Below are positions 33,544 to 42,880 of a DNA stretch of 64,000 bases, in pieces (within the stretch, counting starts at the first letter, position 1; every line of letters begins with the position of its first letter). The translations under genes were made by a program, and so were the position numbers. The stretch is from Bacilli bacterium (lineage in GTDB: Bacteria; Bacillota; Bacilli; RF39; UBA660): positions 186,001 to 250,000 of the forward strand of contig JAFXSE010000118.1 of assembly GCA_017525855.1 (NCBI GenBank), written 5' to 3'. Below the pieces are notes generated by a model. It made no database searches, was not told where the DNA came from, and saw nothing but the letters and a program-made list of their open reading frames with translations.

Positions 33544-35586
33544 TTATTTATAAAATTCGTAATACTTATTTGAAATCTTTTTTGTTATATGTAAGTTAAC
33601 TAAACTATTATAATTTATTGAGCTATTGGGATGAGAAGAATCAGGACTTGTTACAGTAAAAGTAACCGTTGGATTATTAGTGGGAGCATAGCCAATAAAA
33701 AGAGTAGAAATAGTTTCAGTATCTATTTTTCCATCATTATCTGTATCAATGAAACTTTGCGAAGTCCCCGTTTTTCCACTAGGATCATGACTACTATCTA
33801 TATAGTTTCTACCCAAACCATAACTAGACATAGTAACCGCATGAAGCCCTTCCTTTACTCTATTAAAATACTCTTCTTTAGTATCTATTTTATTTAATAC
33901 TTTCCTATCAATTACTTTAATAGGAGCTTTTAAACTATCATCCTCACTTGATAAATGTACTTCTTTTAATAAATGTGGTTTTAATCTTTCACCTCCATTA
34001 GCGATAGTTGAAACATACTGTGATAGTTGCAGTGGTGTATATGTTTCAAATTGTCCCATTACAAAATCCAAAAGTAAACCAGAAGTCTCATCATTACTAG
34101 TATAACCTGTACTCTCAATCGGTAAATCAATCCCAGTTTTTACACCTAATCCAAAAGAATGATACATATTCCTATATATTTGAAAAGCATTATTATAAAT
34201 TTTAAAAGGCATATTATAACTATAACTTGAACCAGCTACTCTAATAGCCGTTTTAAACTGATATACATTACTAGATAAAGCCAAGGCATCTATATCATTA
34301 ATATAACCTAGAGTACGCCAAGAACACTTTTTCGGAGTAGAAGCAATTTTTACACATTCATCCTTCATATATTCACCTATCTTTATGGCACCAGTATTAT
34401 AACCCACTAACATAGATGCAGCTTTTACTACAGATCCAGGAGTCATCGGTGAAGTTAACAGAGCTGGAGTATAATCAACAACCTTCCATTGTCCATTTTC
34501 CTTTTCTACCTTTTTGCCAGTCATTGCTAAAATCTCTCCAGTATTAGGGTCCTGAATAACTACAAAACTATGATTATAATACTTAGTATTAGGTTCATTT
34601 TTAGCTTTTAAAACTTCATCACTTAAAATACTCTCAATTTCTTTCTGTAACTTTATATCAATAGTCAAAACTATATCTTTACCTCTCTTACCTTCCTCAA
34701 TAAGTTTCAATTCATGACTATTTACAACCTTGTACTTATTCTTTGAACCTTTTAAATATTTTTCGTATTGTTTCTCCAAATAACTAAGTCCAACTCTATC
34801 ATCAAGACTATAACCCTTACTAAGATAATCTTTTTTTAATTCAGCAGGAAGCCCCTGTTCACTAGTAGAAACACTACCTAATATACTTCTAAAAACATCT
34901 CCATAAGGATAAACTCTCTCCCAATCATTCTTAATAAAAAAACCACCTAATTCATCACTATGCTCAGAAATATACGCATATTCACTATCCTTTATATCTT
35001 TTACCTTTATTGCCTTTTCAGAATAAGTATATCCTTTATTCATCAAATAATATAAATATGAAACCTTATCATCATATTCACTAAAAACTTTTAAATCATC
35101 ATCTGTTATTCTTTGTCGCATTAATTTTTCCATCTGTTTAACAGTCAATTTTCTTTCATCAAGCATCTTATATTCTTTTTTAGTAATCTTCTTACTAACA
35201 ATATCAGGATACTTTATTAAAAAAACTTCTTTTCTCATATCATTTGTTAATTTACTTAAATCAAAATCTAAATGTTTACCAATTTTATAAGCTAAATCTA
35301 ACTCTTCTTTTTTACTTACATTTTTAGTTTTCTTATAATATATTTTCTTAATTGCAATATTATCAACAATAATATTATAGTTCCTATCATAAATCCTACC
35401 TCTAGGAGCACTATCTTGCTCTACTATTGAATAAGTTAAAGTCTTAATTTTATTTCTATACTTTTTATTATCAAGTACCATGACTTGAAAAAGTCTAAAA
35501 ATGAGTACAATAAATACAAAAAATACCAAAAATAAATATATATTTATTCTTCTAATAATATTTCTTCTATATCTTACTTTTTTCAT
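33544..35586 (-). CDS. Class B penicillin-binding protein (PBP2/SpoVD-like transpeptidase)
   Basis: 680-residue transpeptidase that crosslinks peptidoglycan. N-terminal membrane anchor (INIYLFLVFFVFIVLIFRLF), dimerisation domain with PRGRIYDRNYNIIVDN, then the catalytic domain: SxxK in PGSVVK, SxN as SSN in ALSSNVYQF and KTG in SGKTGTSQS. No PASTA domains, so it resembles MrdA/PBP2 or SpoVD lacking PASTA more than PBP2X. It may work with the SEDS protein at 13.3-14.4 kb. Monocistronic. Confidence 0.9.
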   Translation of the reverse strand: MKKVRYRRNIIRRINIYLFLVFFVFIVLIFRLFQVMVLDNKKYRNKIKTLTYSIVEQDSAPRGRIYDRNYNIIVDNIAIKKIYYKKTKNVSKKEELDLAYKIGKHLDFDLSKLTNDMRKEVFLIKYPDIVSKKITKKEYKMLDERKLTVKQMEKLMRQRITDDDLKVFSEYDDKVSYLYYLMNKGYTYSEKAIKVKDIKDSEYAYISEHSDELGGFFIKNDWERVYPYGDVFRSILGSVSTSEQGLPAELKKDYLSKGYSLDDRVGLSYLEKQYEKYLKGSKNKYKVVNSHELKLIEEGKRGKDIVLTIDIKLQKEIESILSDEVLKAKNEPNTKYYNHSFVVIQDPNTGEILAMTGKKVEKENGQWKVVDYTPALLTSPMTPGSVVKAASMLVGYNTGAIKIGEYMKDECVKIASTPKKCSWRTLGYINDIDALALSSNVYQFKTAIRVAGSSYSYNMPFKIYNNAFQIYRNMYHSFGLGVKTGIDLPIESTGYTSNDETSGLLLDFVMGQFETYTPLQLSQYVSTIANGGERLKPHLLKEVHLSSEDDSLKAPIKVIDRKVLNKIDTKEEYFNRVKEGLHAVTMSSYGLGRNYIDSSHDPSGKTGTSQSFIDTDNDGKIDTETISTLFIGYAPTNNPTVTFTVTSPDSSHPNSSINYNSLVNLHITKKISNKYYEFYK

Positions 35587-35660
35587 CTTGTACCCTCTTT
35601 CTATTATTAGTCTATCTCATATTTAAATTATTATTTCATATATTTTTATGAGGTGAAAAT

Positions 35661-35918
35661 ATGTACTATAGATTAATTGAAAAAAATATAAATAAATTAA
35701 CATGGAATATAACTTTCAATTTTTTCAAAAAGAAAAATATAGATTTAACAGAAGAAGAAGCAAGACTTCTAACTACTATAGCGAAAAAAAATTGGAGAGA
35801 TTTATATAATAAAAAATATGAAGAGAGTTTTAACATTATAAAAGAAAAACTAAGTAAAGACAAAAAAGATAAAATAATAAAAATTTATTTTGAAACAATA
35901 AACCAGTATCTTAATTGA
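35661..35918 (+). CDS. DUF2624-like small protein (YqfT-like)
   Basis: 85 residues: LIEKNINKLTWNITFNFFKK, KNIDLTEEEARLLTTIAKKN and DKIIKIYFETINQYL. The pattern LT-x-E/Q-A-x-x-L ... I resembles DUF2624. In Bacillus the family gene yqfT sits next to nfo (yqfS), and here it converges on nfo with a shared terminator, which supports the call. SD GAGGTGAAA. Confidence 0.6.
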   Translation: MYYRLIEKNINKLTWNITFNFFKKKNIDLTEEEARLLTTIAKKNWRDLYNKKYEESFNIIKEKLSKDKKDKIIKIYFETINQYLN

Positions 35919-35924
35919 TACTGG
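35903..35924. terminator. Bidirectional terminator inside two overlapping gene ends
   Basis: CCAGTATC-TTAATT-GATACTGG, overlapping the stop codons of both the DUF2624-like gene and nfo. Confidence 0.7.
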
Positions 35925-36771
35925 CTTTAAAATCTATAAATTTCCTATTTTTAATCATTTGTATTTCTTCCTTATATGGAGCAATATCTCCTATATATGG
36001 AGTTTCAAGTATCTTTGGTACATCTATAAGTCTATCATTATAAATTATATTAATTAAAGTATCAAAACCTATAGTTCCATATCCTATATTCTCATGTCTA
36101 TCTTTATGAGAATTAATAGGATTCTTACTATCATTAATATGAACACAACCAATATAGTTTATACCTATTTTTTTATCAACTTCATCCAAAACTTTATCAA
36201 AACTATTCATATCATATCCACTATCATTTAAATGGCATGTATCTAAACATATTCCTATACGTTCTTTATTAGAAACATTATCAATTATAGTTTTAATTTG
36301 ATCAAGATTACATCCAAGTTCACTACCTTTTCCAGCCATTGTTTCTAAAAGAATAGTAACCTGGCTATTTTCAAGAACATCATTAAGTCCATTTATAATG
36401 TTATTAATACCAACTTCTTCACCTAATCCCACATGACTACCAGGATGTAAAACCATGTACTTTATACCAATTGTTTCACATCTTTTAATCTCCTGTTTTA
36501 AAAAGCTAACAGCAAAATCATACTTTTCAGTATTAGCAAGATTAATAATATAAGGAGCATGAACCACTACGTTGTCTATCTCAATACCATTTTCATGCAT
36601 TAGTTCTTTCGCCTTTGCAACAATATCCATCTCAATTGGAGTTCTTAGAGTGTTCTGAGGAGCACCAGTATAAAACATAAATGTAGTTGCTCCATAACTA
36701 ATTGCTTCTTCCACACTTCCTAATAATTGTGTTTTATTATTATATTTAACATGACTTCCTATTAACAACAT
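35911..36771 (-). CDS. nfo: Endonuclease IV
   Basis: AP endonuclease with a TIM barrel and three zinc ions; base-excision repair. 286 residues: LIGSHVKYNNKTQLLGSVEE, FMFYTGAPQNTLR, VVHAPYIINLANTE, VLHPGSH, LLETMAGKGSELGC, GICLDTCHLNDSGYD and VHINDSKNPINSHKDRHENI. All metal ligands visible. Shares a convergent terminator with the YqfT-like gene. Confidence 0.95.
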   Translation of the reverse strand: MLLIGSHVKYNNKTQLLGSVEEAISYGATTFMFYTGAPQNTLRTPIEMDIVAKAKELMHENGIEIDNVVVHAPYIINLANTEKYDFAVSFLKQEIKRCETIGIKYMVLHPGSHVGLGEEVGINNIINGLNDVLENSQVTILLETMAGKGSELGCNLDQIKTIIDNVSNKERIGICLDTCHLNDSGYDMNSFDKVLDEVDKKIGINYIGCVHINDSKNPINSHKDRHENIGYGTIGFDTLINIIYNDRLIDVPKILETPYIGDIAPYKEEIQMIKNRKFIDFKASIN

Positions 36772-36820
36772 AAAATCATCTCCTACTATACTTATTCTAT
36801 CATGAATAACTCTTTTACAA

Positions 36821-36846
36821 AAGAAAAAGATGTGAAATTCACATCT
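36821..36846 (-). terminator. Terminator of the tandem pilin genes
   Basis: AGATGTGAA-A-TTCACATCT, overlapping the stop of the 36845 gene, then a T-rich run on the minus strand. Confidence 0.75.
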
Positions 36847-37441
36847 AATTTTTAATCTTACAAGTTGTTGTAGTTCCAGTTAATTTTGAAATTGTAGTAG
36901 AATCAATTTTACAAGTAGTTTTAGCATTACCGGTTTTTACCTTTGAAATAGATAACTCACCTTCAGCTACTGGTGTATCAATACCATTTTTACTAGAATC
37001 AGTTCCAACAAAGTACCAAACTAATTTATCTCTTCCTTCTGTATCACCACTACCTGCACTACCCTCATTTACAACTATTACCTTAGGACCACATGCAGCA
37101 CTTTCTGCATTATATTGTACTCCAAAAGCACTTTTATTAGTAGAGCCGCCTTCTAACTCTATTGAAGTAATAGGAATTATAACAGCATCACCAGGTGCTG
37201 GAATTGCGCACACTGTATCAGTGATAGTATTATTTGTCGCATCCCAAACATTATATTCCATTGCTAAAAATGGTGTTTGTGCTGCTTGAATATATTGTTT
37301 CGCATTTTGCCAATATGTATTTCTCCTTGATTTTGCAATTGCACGTGTTACAGCTGGAATTGCTGTTAACATCAATATTCCTAAAATTACAATAACTGCA
37401 AGTAGCTCAATTAAAGTAAAACCTTTTTTATTTGTTTTCAT
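36845..37441 (-). CDS. Type IV pilin-like protein A
   Basis: 198 residues. Class III leader MKTNKKG then FTLIELLAVIVILGILMLTA, the prepilin motif with Glu5. The N-terminal helix and the following ARNTYWQNAKQYIQAAQTPF-like stretch (residues 35-60) are nearly identical to pilin B. A Cys-rich C-terminus (TTCKIDS, TTTTCKIKN) may form a disulfide-bonded loop. It directly follows pilin B by 15 bases with SD GGAGG, so they are co-transcribed. Substrate of the prepilin peptidase at 763. Whether it builds a competence pilus or an adhesive pilus is open. Confidence 0.85.
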   Translation of the reverse strand: MKTNKKGFTLIELLAVIVILGILMLTAIPAVTRAIAKSRRNTYWQNAKQYIQAAQTPFLAMEYNVWDATNNTITDTVCAIPAPGDAVIIPITSIELEGGSTNKSAFGVQYNAESAACGPKVIVVNEGSAGSGDTEGRDKLVWYFVGTDSSKNGIDTPVAEGELSISKVKTGNAKTTCKIDSTTISKLTGTTTTCKIKN

Positions 37442-37456
37442 AAAATAACCTCCAAA

Positions 37457-38020
37457 TTAATTGCTAATAGTACAAGTCACAGTTTTAGCAGCTGTTGTTG
37501 TTCCTGGAATTGCTGTACATTCAGTAGCAGTACCTGTTTTTACTTTTGAAATAGATAAATCGCCTTCAGATACAGGGTCAGAAATACCATTATTGCTTAC
37601 ATCAGTTCCAACAAAGTACCAAACTAATTTATCTCTACCTTCTGTAGTAGTACCATTACCTGCAGTACCTTCATTTACAACAATAACATATGGTTTACAA
37701 TTACCACTAGATGTGTAACCAACTCCAAAAGCACTTTTCTTAGTAGTACCTCCCTCTAATTCAATATTATCTAAAGAAATCTTTACAGCGTAAGTAGGTG
37801 CTGGAATTGCACACACATTACTTCCATTTTTATATTCACCAGCCAAAAATGGTGTTTGTGCTGCTTGAATATATTGTTTCGCATTCTGCCAATATGTATT
37901 TCTCCTTGATTTTGCAATTGCACGTGTTACAGCTGGAATTGCTGTTAACATCAATATTCCTAAAATTACAATAACAGCAAGCAATTCAATTAAAGTAAAA
38001 CCTTTTTTATTTGTTTTCAT
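37457..38020 (-). CDS. Type IV pilin-like protein B (paralog of A)
   Basis: 187 residues, start at 38020 with AGGAGAAG upstream. Leader MKTNKKG|FTLIELLAVIV and helix are almost identical to pilin A at both protein and DNA level; the C-terminal parts have diverged (TGTATECTAIPG versus TGNAKTTCKIDS) while keeping GRDKLVWYFVGTD and the paired Cys. The pair is a recent tandem duplication or is kept similar by gene conversion. Upstream sequence holds a possible promoter (TTGAAG, 18 bases, TATTAT). Confidence 0.85.
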   Translation of the reverse strand: MKTNKKGFTLIELLAVIVILGILMLTAIPAVTRAIAKSRRNTYWQNAKQYIQAAQTPFLAGEYKNGSNVCAIPAPTYAVKISLDNIELEGGTTKKSAFGVGYTSSGNCKPYVIVVNEGTAGNGTTTEGRDKLVWYFVGTDVSNNGISDPVSEGDLSISKVKTGTATECTAIPGTTTAAKTVTCTISN

Positions 38021-38123
38021 TATTCTTAACTTCTCCTCTCTCCTATAATAAAATATTATCATTAATATCTTCAAATTGTAAATACATTTATAATATTTCC
38101 ACAATTTTTACACTTAGTTTACA

Positions 38124-38645
38124 CTAATCGTCATCTTTTGGATATATATTAGCACTTTCGCATCCATAATCAATAGATGAATCAGCATCTAAAAATCCTT
38201 CACTTTTTACATAATCATTTTTTGCATTTACTTTCACTAATTCAGAATAATTAGTTAATAAAACACCTTTTTGTCCTTTGTCATATTTCTCAACAATTTG
38301 AACCATATAATCATACAATTGATTAGTACTATCATACTTAATAACTACAAATGATCGATTTAAATCATAAACTCCATTTTCAGGTCCTTTATTAAGTTCT
38401 GTTCTATCTAAAGCTTCTAATTCCATTACAACACAGTCACTACCTTGTGGCTTCATAATCGATGCATCTAGTTCAAATTTATATCTAGCAAGAGCAACCA
38501 TTTTTCTCGCATCATTAATATAAGTTTGGTTTTTATTCTTATTAACTATACTTATAACATTAGGAACAGCAATAAGCATAATAATTGATAAAATAGTAAT
38601 TGTTGCAATCAATTCAATTAAAGTAAAACCTTTATTATTTTTCAA
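38124..38645 (-). CDS. Type IV pilin-like protein C
   Basis: 173 residues from a TTG start, MKNNKG|FTLIELIATITILSIIML, placed three bases after GGTGAT. The helix is followed by VNKNKNQTYINDARKMVALARYK-like sequence. Divergent from A and B; DCVVMELE and YGCESAN near the end give a possible disulfide. Encoded upstream of B in the same direction with a 100-base gap. Could be a minor pilin. Confidence 0.8.
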   Translation of the reverse strand: MKNNKGFTLIELIATITILSIIMLIAVPNVISIVNKNKNQTYINDARKMVALARYKFELDASIMKPQGSDCVVMELEALDRTELNKGPENGVYDLNRSFVVIKYDSTNQLYDYMVQIVEKYDKGQKGVLLTNYSELVKVNAKNDYVKSEGFLDADSSIDYGCESANIYPKDDD

Positions 38646-38726
38646 CTTATCACCTACCTTATCAATATAATTATAAATCGTAATTTTATAATACACAATA
38701 ACTATTTTTTATAACATTACAATTAT

Positions 38727-39875
38727 TTACATAACATGTTTTAAATTTTCTAATTCCTTAATAGTATTTTCAGTTTGTATCTCTCTATTAAATAAATTAT
38801 CATATCTAAAAACAGAAAATCCTTGATATCTACTATTTTCTCTCAACAACAAAACCTGCCTTTTAATTATATCACTGTTTTCTACCCATTCATTTTTTCC
38901 CCCTTTAGCATAATTATCAATAACACCAGTTTTATAAAATGCCAGTGCTGCAAATAAAACAACATTAGTATTTTTAGCTAAACTCTCCCATTCATGTATA
39001 ACATCTATAAATGATTTAGATTCATTATCAAATCCATAATATATTTGAGGCATCAAAAAATCAACATATCCTTCTTCGCTAATCCACTTTTTAACATCTG
39101 CAAAATTATGACTATAATTATTATCAATATTTCCTTCTGGAGAAACTCCAAAAACAACATTTTTATTCATTTGTTTAATTTTTTTATTTACACTGTAAAT
39201 CATATTACTTATATTATTTAAATGATATTGTTCAATTGGTATATCTAAATTATCATTTTTATACTGTTCAAAATCTATATCATTACTTGGATAAAAATAA
39301 TCATCGAATAAAATCCCATCTACATCATATTTTTTTACAATTTCTTCTACACCTTCTATTATTAATTGAGTAACTTTTAAACTAGCAGGATTTAAGTAAT
39401 AAGTATTATTTACTATCTTAATATCATCTTTTACCCTTTTATAATAAACACTATTCTTATCAAATGTTGAACCAATTCTATATGGATTAATCCATGCATA
39501 AACACTTATTTTATTTTGTTTAGCTTTCTTAATAAAATAATCTAATACATCATAACTACTTCCATCATTTAAAACAATATTTTTACTCACAGGAAATAAG
39601 TAAGAATCATAAATACTATCCATATGACTTCTTACTTGTAAATAAATTGTATTAAAACTATTATTTTTAATATTACTTATTATTTTATCAATATTAATTT
39701 TACTAATCTTTTCACTATTATTCTTTATATAGTTATTTAACTCTATATATGAAATAAAAATACCTCTTATTTCCGTTTTTTCATTTTTTTGCTTTACTTT
39801 TAAACTTTTTCCCCTAGGAATCATTATATATATTATTAATAATAAAAGTGTTATAATAAAAAGCTTTTTAGTCAT
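38727..39875 (-). CDS. Glycoside hydrolase-like GHL10/DUF4015 lipoprotein-like protein
   Basis: 382 residues from the ATG at 39875, which follows GGGTGATAAT. N-terminal hydrophobic anchor (LFIITLLLLIIYIMIP), then a TIM-barrel domain: IRGIFISYIELNNYI, NTIYLQVRSHMDSIY, KISVYAWINPYR, VDGILFDDYFYP, VVFGVSPEGN, FLMPQIYYGF and VLFAALAFYK. DigH/YngK-type proteins hydrolyse denuded peptidoglycan glycans. Possible cell-wall role; the exact substrate is not fixed. Confidence 0.85.
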   Translation of the reverse strand: MTKKLFIITLLLLIIYIMIPRGKSLKVKQKNEKTEIRGIFISYIELNNYIKNNSEKISKINIDKIISNIKNNSFNTIYLQVRSHMDSIYDSYLFPVSKNIVLNDGSSYDVLDYFIKKAKQNKISVYAWINPYRIGSTFDKNSVYYKRVKDDIKIVNNTYYLNPASLKVTQLIIEGVEEIVKKYDVDGILFDDYFYPSNDIDFEQYKNDNLDIPIEQYHLNNISNMIYSVNKKIKQMNKNVVFGVSPEGNIDNNYSHNFADVKKWISEEGYVDFLMPQIYYGFDNESKSFIDVIHEWESLAKNTNVVLFAALAFYKTGVIDNYAKGGKNEWVENSDIIKRQVLLLRENSRYQGFSVFRYDNLFNREIQTENTIKELENLKHVM

Positions 39876-39919
39876 ATTATCACCCATTAAAATATATAAC
39901 TATATTATTAATTATTTTG

Positions 39920-40564
39920 TCATTTTAAGTCACTATTTTTAATTATATATAATTTCTTATTTTGATATAATGCATAATATATATCTTCCAATTTTAAATG
40001 TTCTTTTAACAACATATTCTCTAAATCCTTCTCTTTTAAATCAGATATTGTTAAAAGATTCTTATTAATTTTGCTATTAAGTATAATAGGTTGATTACTT
40101 TTTTCATATTTACAATAATCATTAAAAAAAACTAATAATTCTTTATTATCTTCCAAAAAAACATACTTAATATTTTCTAAAGAATATATCTTTTTACTTC
40201 TTAATTGATCAAAAAAACTATCAACAGTATAATTATTATTTATTAAATTTCTAAACATGATTTTACCGTTTCTAACTAACATTACTGGTTCTTTTTCAAA
40301 ATAATTTTTTACACTGCTATGCTCACTATAATAAATATTCACTATTTCTTCAAAGAAAAAAACTGTTATTATTGGAATTATTTGAACAAAAATACTTTGA
40401 GTATAATTAATCACTATATTACAACTAAGTATTAAACTAAGTAAGATAGTTAACTTGTTTAAAATAAGAATCTTCCTATTCATTCTTGTAATTAAATAAG
40501 TTAAAAGAATTAAAAACAAATAAACAATAATACTTCTAGATATTAAAACAAGTATTAAAAACAT
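39920..40564 (-). CDS. DUF421/YetF-like membrane protein
   Basis: 214 residues: three N-terminal membrane segments, then a YetF-type soluble domain (EKEPVMLVRNGKIMFRNL, YTVDSFFDQLRSKKIYSLEN, IKYVFLEDNKELLVFF). Sporulation-associated in several spore formers (YetF/YrbG). Leader contains AGGTGAT; compare 18754-18784. Confidence 0.8.
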   Translation of the reverse strand: MFLILVLISRSIIVYLFLILLTYLITRMNRKILILNKLTILLSLILSCNIVINYTQSIFVQIIPIITVFFFEEIVNIYYSEHSSVKNYFEKEPVMLVRNGKIMFRNLINNNYTVDSFFDQLRSKKIYSLENIKYVFLEDNKELLVFFNDYCKYEKSNQPIILNSKINKNLLTISDLKEKDLENMLLKEHLKLEDIYYALYQNKKLYIIKNSDLK

Positions 40565-40636
40565 AAAATCACCTAATTATATAGTGGTTTTAAGTATATT
40601 TTTTTATACATATCATATTGTTTAATAGAGGTGCTT

Positions 40637-40993
40637 ATGAAAAAATATCTTAAATGTGTGTTAAAAATTACACTTGAAATACTAGTAACTACTATAATTC
40701 TAACGATGTTCTCATATTTTGATATTATAAGTAATAATATATATAATTACCTAGAATTAATTATAATCTTACTCATCCTATATTTTAATGGTAAGAAACT
40801 TGGAAACAAAAATAATAAATATCCATTTCTAGAAGGATTAAAAATAGGTATATTATTTTCACTAGTATTCATGATAGTAAACATAGTATTTACTAATACA
40901 TATAGTACTAGATTGTTAGTTTATTACATTATGGTAATATTAATACCCGTATTAGGAAGTATAAGAAAAACAAATAGTAAAATAAAAAAATAA
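40637..40993 (+). CDS. TIGR04086-family membrane protein
   Basis: 118 residues, start at ATG 40637 (GAGGTGCTT upstream). Four membrane segments: LEILVTTIILTMFSYF, LIIILLILYFNGKKLG, FLEGLKIGILFSLVFMIVNI and YYIMVILIPVLGSIRK. The G-K-x-x-NK / GLKxG pattern matches TIGR04086 (YrzE-like). Unknown role. Converges on sigE with a shared terminator. Confidence 0.65.
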   Translation: MKKYLKCVLKITLEILVTTIILTMFSYFDIISNNIYNYLELIIILLILYFNGKKLGNKNNKYPFLEGLKIGILFSLVFMIVNIVFTNTYSTRLLVYYIMVILIPVLGSIRKTNSKIKK

Positions 40994-41018
40994 AACTAGT
41001 TTTAAAACTAGTTTTTTA
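40992..41018. terminator. Bidirectional terminator
   Basis: AAAACTAG-TTTTAAAA-CTAGTTTT between the TIGR04086 gene and sigE. Confidence 0.85.
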
Positions 41019-41708
41019 AATACAATTAACTACATTTTTAAGTCTTTTAATTACCCTTTTTTCTATTCTTGAAATATAAGATTGACTAATTCCTAACATA
41101 TCAGCTACTTCCTTTTGAGTTTTCTCTTGACAACCAAATAAACCATATCTAAGTATTATAATATCTCTATCTCTTTTACTTAACTGCTTAATTTCCTCTA
41201 TCATTAATTTTTTATCATCTTCTTCCTCCAAAGGTCTCGTTACAATATCATCATCTGTCCCTAAAACATCCTCCAAATGTAATTCATTACCTTCAGCATC
41301 ATAACTTAAAGAAGCATCAATACTTACTTCCGTTTTTGTCCTTTTGTTTTTCCTTAAATACATTAAAATTTCATTATCAATACACCTTGATGCATAAGTT
41401 GCAAGTTTGATATTCTTACCCCTATGAAATGTATTAATCCCTTTTATTAATCCTATTGTTCCAATACTAACTAAATCTTCTAAATCAACTCCTGTATTTT
41501 CATATTTTTTAGAAAGAAACACTACTAGTCTTAAATTATGTTCTATTAATATATCTTTAGCTTCACTATCACCTTGTTCGTTTAATTCTAAATACTTCTC
41601 CTCTTCTTCTTTAGACAATGGCTCTGGTAATACATCCGTCTTTCCTACATAAAATAATTGACCATATACATTAAATAATTTTCCTATCAAAAATAATAAA
41701 CTAATCAT
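41016..41708 (-). CDS. sigE: Mother-cell sigma factor E
   Basis: 230 residues. N-terminal pro-sequence with a membrane-seeking helix (ISLLFLIGKLFNVYGQLFYV) to be removed by SpoIIGA; region 2 (DILIEHNLRLVVFLSKKYEN, GVDLEDLVSIGTIGLIKGIN, ATYASRCIDNEILMYLRKN) and region 4 (QKEVADMLGISQSYISRIEK). The best match is SigE. Overlaps the spoIIGA stop by one base. Establishes that the organism is an endospore former. Downstream terminator shared with the convergent gene. Confidence 0.95.
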   Translation of the reverse strand: MISLLFLIGKLFNVYGQLFYVGKTDVLPEPLSKEEEEKYLELNEQGDSEAKDILIEHNLRLVVFLSKKYENTGVDLEDLVSIGTIGLIKGINTFHRGKNIKLATYASRCIDNEILMYLRKNKRTKTEVSIDASLSYDAEGNELHLEDVLGTDDDIVTRPLEEEDDKKLMIEEIKQLSKRDRDIIILRYGLFGCQEKTQKEVADMLGISQSYISRIEKRVIKRLKNVVNCI

Positions 41709-42493
41709 TAAAATTCCTCCTTTATTTTATTAGGCAATATACATTCTATTCCTTCTATACTAAACTTATCTTTACTTAATCCAATCAAAATATTATTATC
41801 AACAAACTTATCATCTATTTTTAAACTATCAATCTTCCTACATTTTATAATACCTTCACTTTCTAAAGTTTTATAAGGAACCAAAATACAATCTTCATAC
41901 CCAAAAGATAATTTCTTATCATACACTAAAAGAATAGGCCTTTTCTTATATGGATCACATAGTTTATTACCAGTATCCAAATAACCATTATATATATATT
42001 TTTTATTATTTAAAATAAACTCTACTTTATGAATTAAAGTATATGTCATTTTATAGTTTCTTTGCTCCTTTAAATAAAGATACGTTATAACAGGAGACGA
42101 TATTAGAAGAACAATAAAATTAATTGATAACCCATTATTAAAAAATAGTAAACCTTTATTTTTATAACTAAAAGTGATATTCAAAAAATAAAGTACACCA
42201 CCTAAAATAATACTAATCATATATAAATACAAAAAATTTTTTTTAAAATAAGACTCATCTTTATAACCAAAAGATATAACTATCATTATAATACTTACTA
42301 TTACTTTCAAAAGAAATAATGTAAAAGAAGAAAGTGGTAAAAAAAGAAAAAATATTGATAAACTTCCACATAATGCACCTAAAATAAGTCTAAGTAATCT
42401 ACAGTTTCTTTTTAATATATAAGAAACTAAGAACAATAAAATAAAATCAAACAAAAAATTAAGTAATAATACAACATCTAAATAAATCTTCAA
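41708..42493 (-). CDS. spoIIGA: Sigma-E processing peptidase SpoIIGA
   Basis: 261 residues from a TTG start that gives MKIYLDVVLLLNFLFDFILL, the usual SpoIIGA N-terminus; GGTGAT lies four bases upstream, while the upstream in-frame ATGs lack an SD. Five N-terminal membrane helices, then a C-terminal aspartic-protease-like domain with YNGYLDTGNKLCDP (DTG active site). Activates pro-sigma-E across the septum on a signal from SpoIIR. Coupled to sigE. Confidence 0.92.
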   Translation of the reverse strand: MKIYLDVVLLLNFLFDFILLFLVSYILKRNCRLLRLILGALCGSLSIFFLFLPLSSFTLFLLKVIVSIIMIVISFGYKDESYFKKNFLYLYMISIILGGVLYFLNITFSYKNKGLLFFNNGLSINFIVLLISSPVITYLYLKEQRNYKMTYTLIHKVEFILNNKKYIYNGYLDTGNKLCDPYKKRPILLVYDKKLSFGYEDCILVPYKTLESEGIIKCRKIDSLKIDDKFVDNNILIGLSKDKFSIEGIECILPNKIKEEF

Positions 42494-42512
42494 AAACATC
42501 ACCAAAAACATC

Positions 42513-42546
42513 ATATAAAAAAAGACGAACAATATTTGTCGTCTTT
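42513..42546 (-). terminator. Terminator after the 42549 gene
   Basis: AAAGACGA / TCGTCTTT hairpin then a T-run on the minus strand; it lies over the 5' end of the spoIIGA region, so spoIIGA needs its own promoter, which is not clearly visible. Confidence 0.7.
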
Positions 42547-42548
42547 TG

Positions 42549-42863
42549 TTAATGTCTTCTCTTTTTTATAAAAATTCTAATTAAGTATCCTACAAATATG
42601 AATAATAATACTATATAAACCCACATAACTATAGTATAAGGTAAACCTTTTAAGTACTTACCAATAATACCTGGAACACTTTCTGGAATATATTTATTAA
42701 TTACATTCTTTAAATCTTGTAACGGAATATTCCATTTAATATAAGTAAGTCCTCTAAGTATTAAATCAATTATAAATATAGCGTATACAATACTAGAAAA
42801 CTTCCTAAAAAATATAAAAACTACTAAAATTAAAATAATTAATACTATTAAATCTATATACAT
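42549..42863 (-). CDS. Small membrane protein, 104 aa
   Basis: Unrecognised. Membrane segments at 5-20 (LIVLIILILVVFIFF) and 76-95 (YTIVMWVYIVLLFIFVGYLI), with a polar loop LQDLKNVINKYIPESVPGII between and a basic tail. Common in Bacilli genomes next to sigE or hypothetical operons; no function known to me. Confidence 0.6.
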   Translation of the reverse strand: MYIDLIVLIILILVVFIFFRKFSSIVYAIFIIDLILRGLTYIKWNIPLQDLKNVINKYIPESVPGIIGKYLKGLPYTIVMWVYIVLLFIFVGYLIRIFIKKRRH

Positions 42864-42880
42864 AAAAATACCTCTCTACT

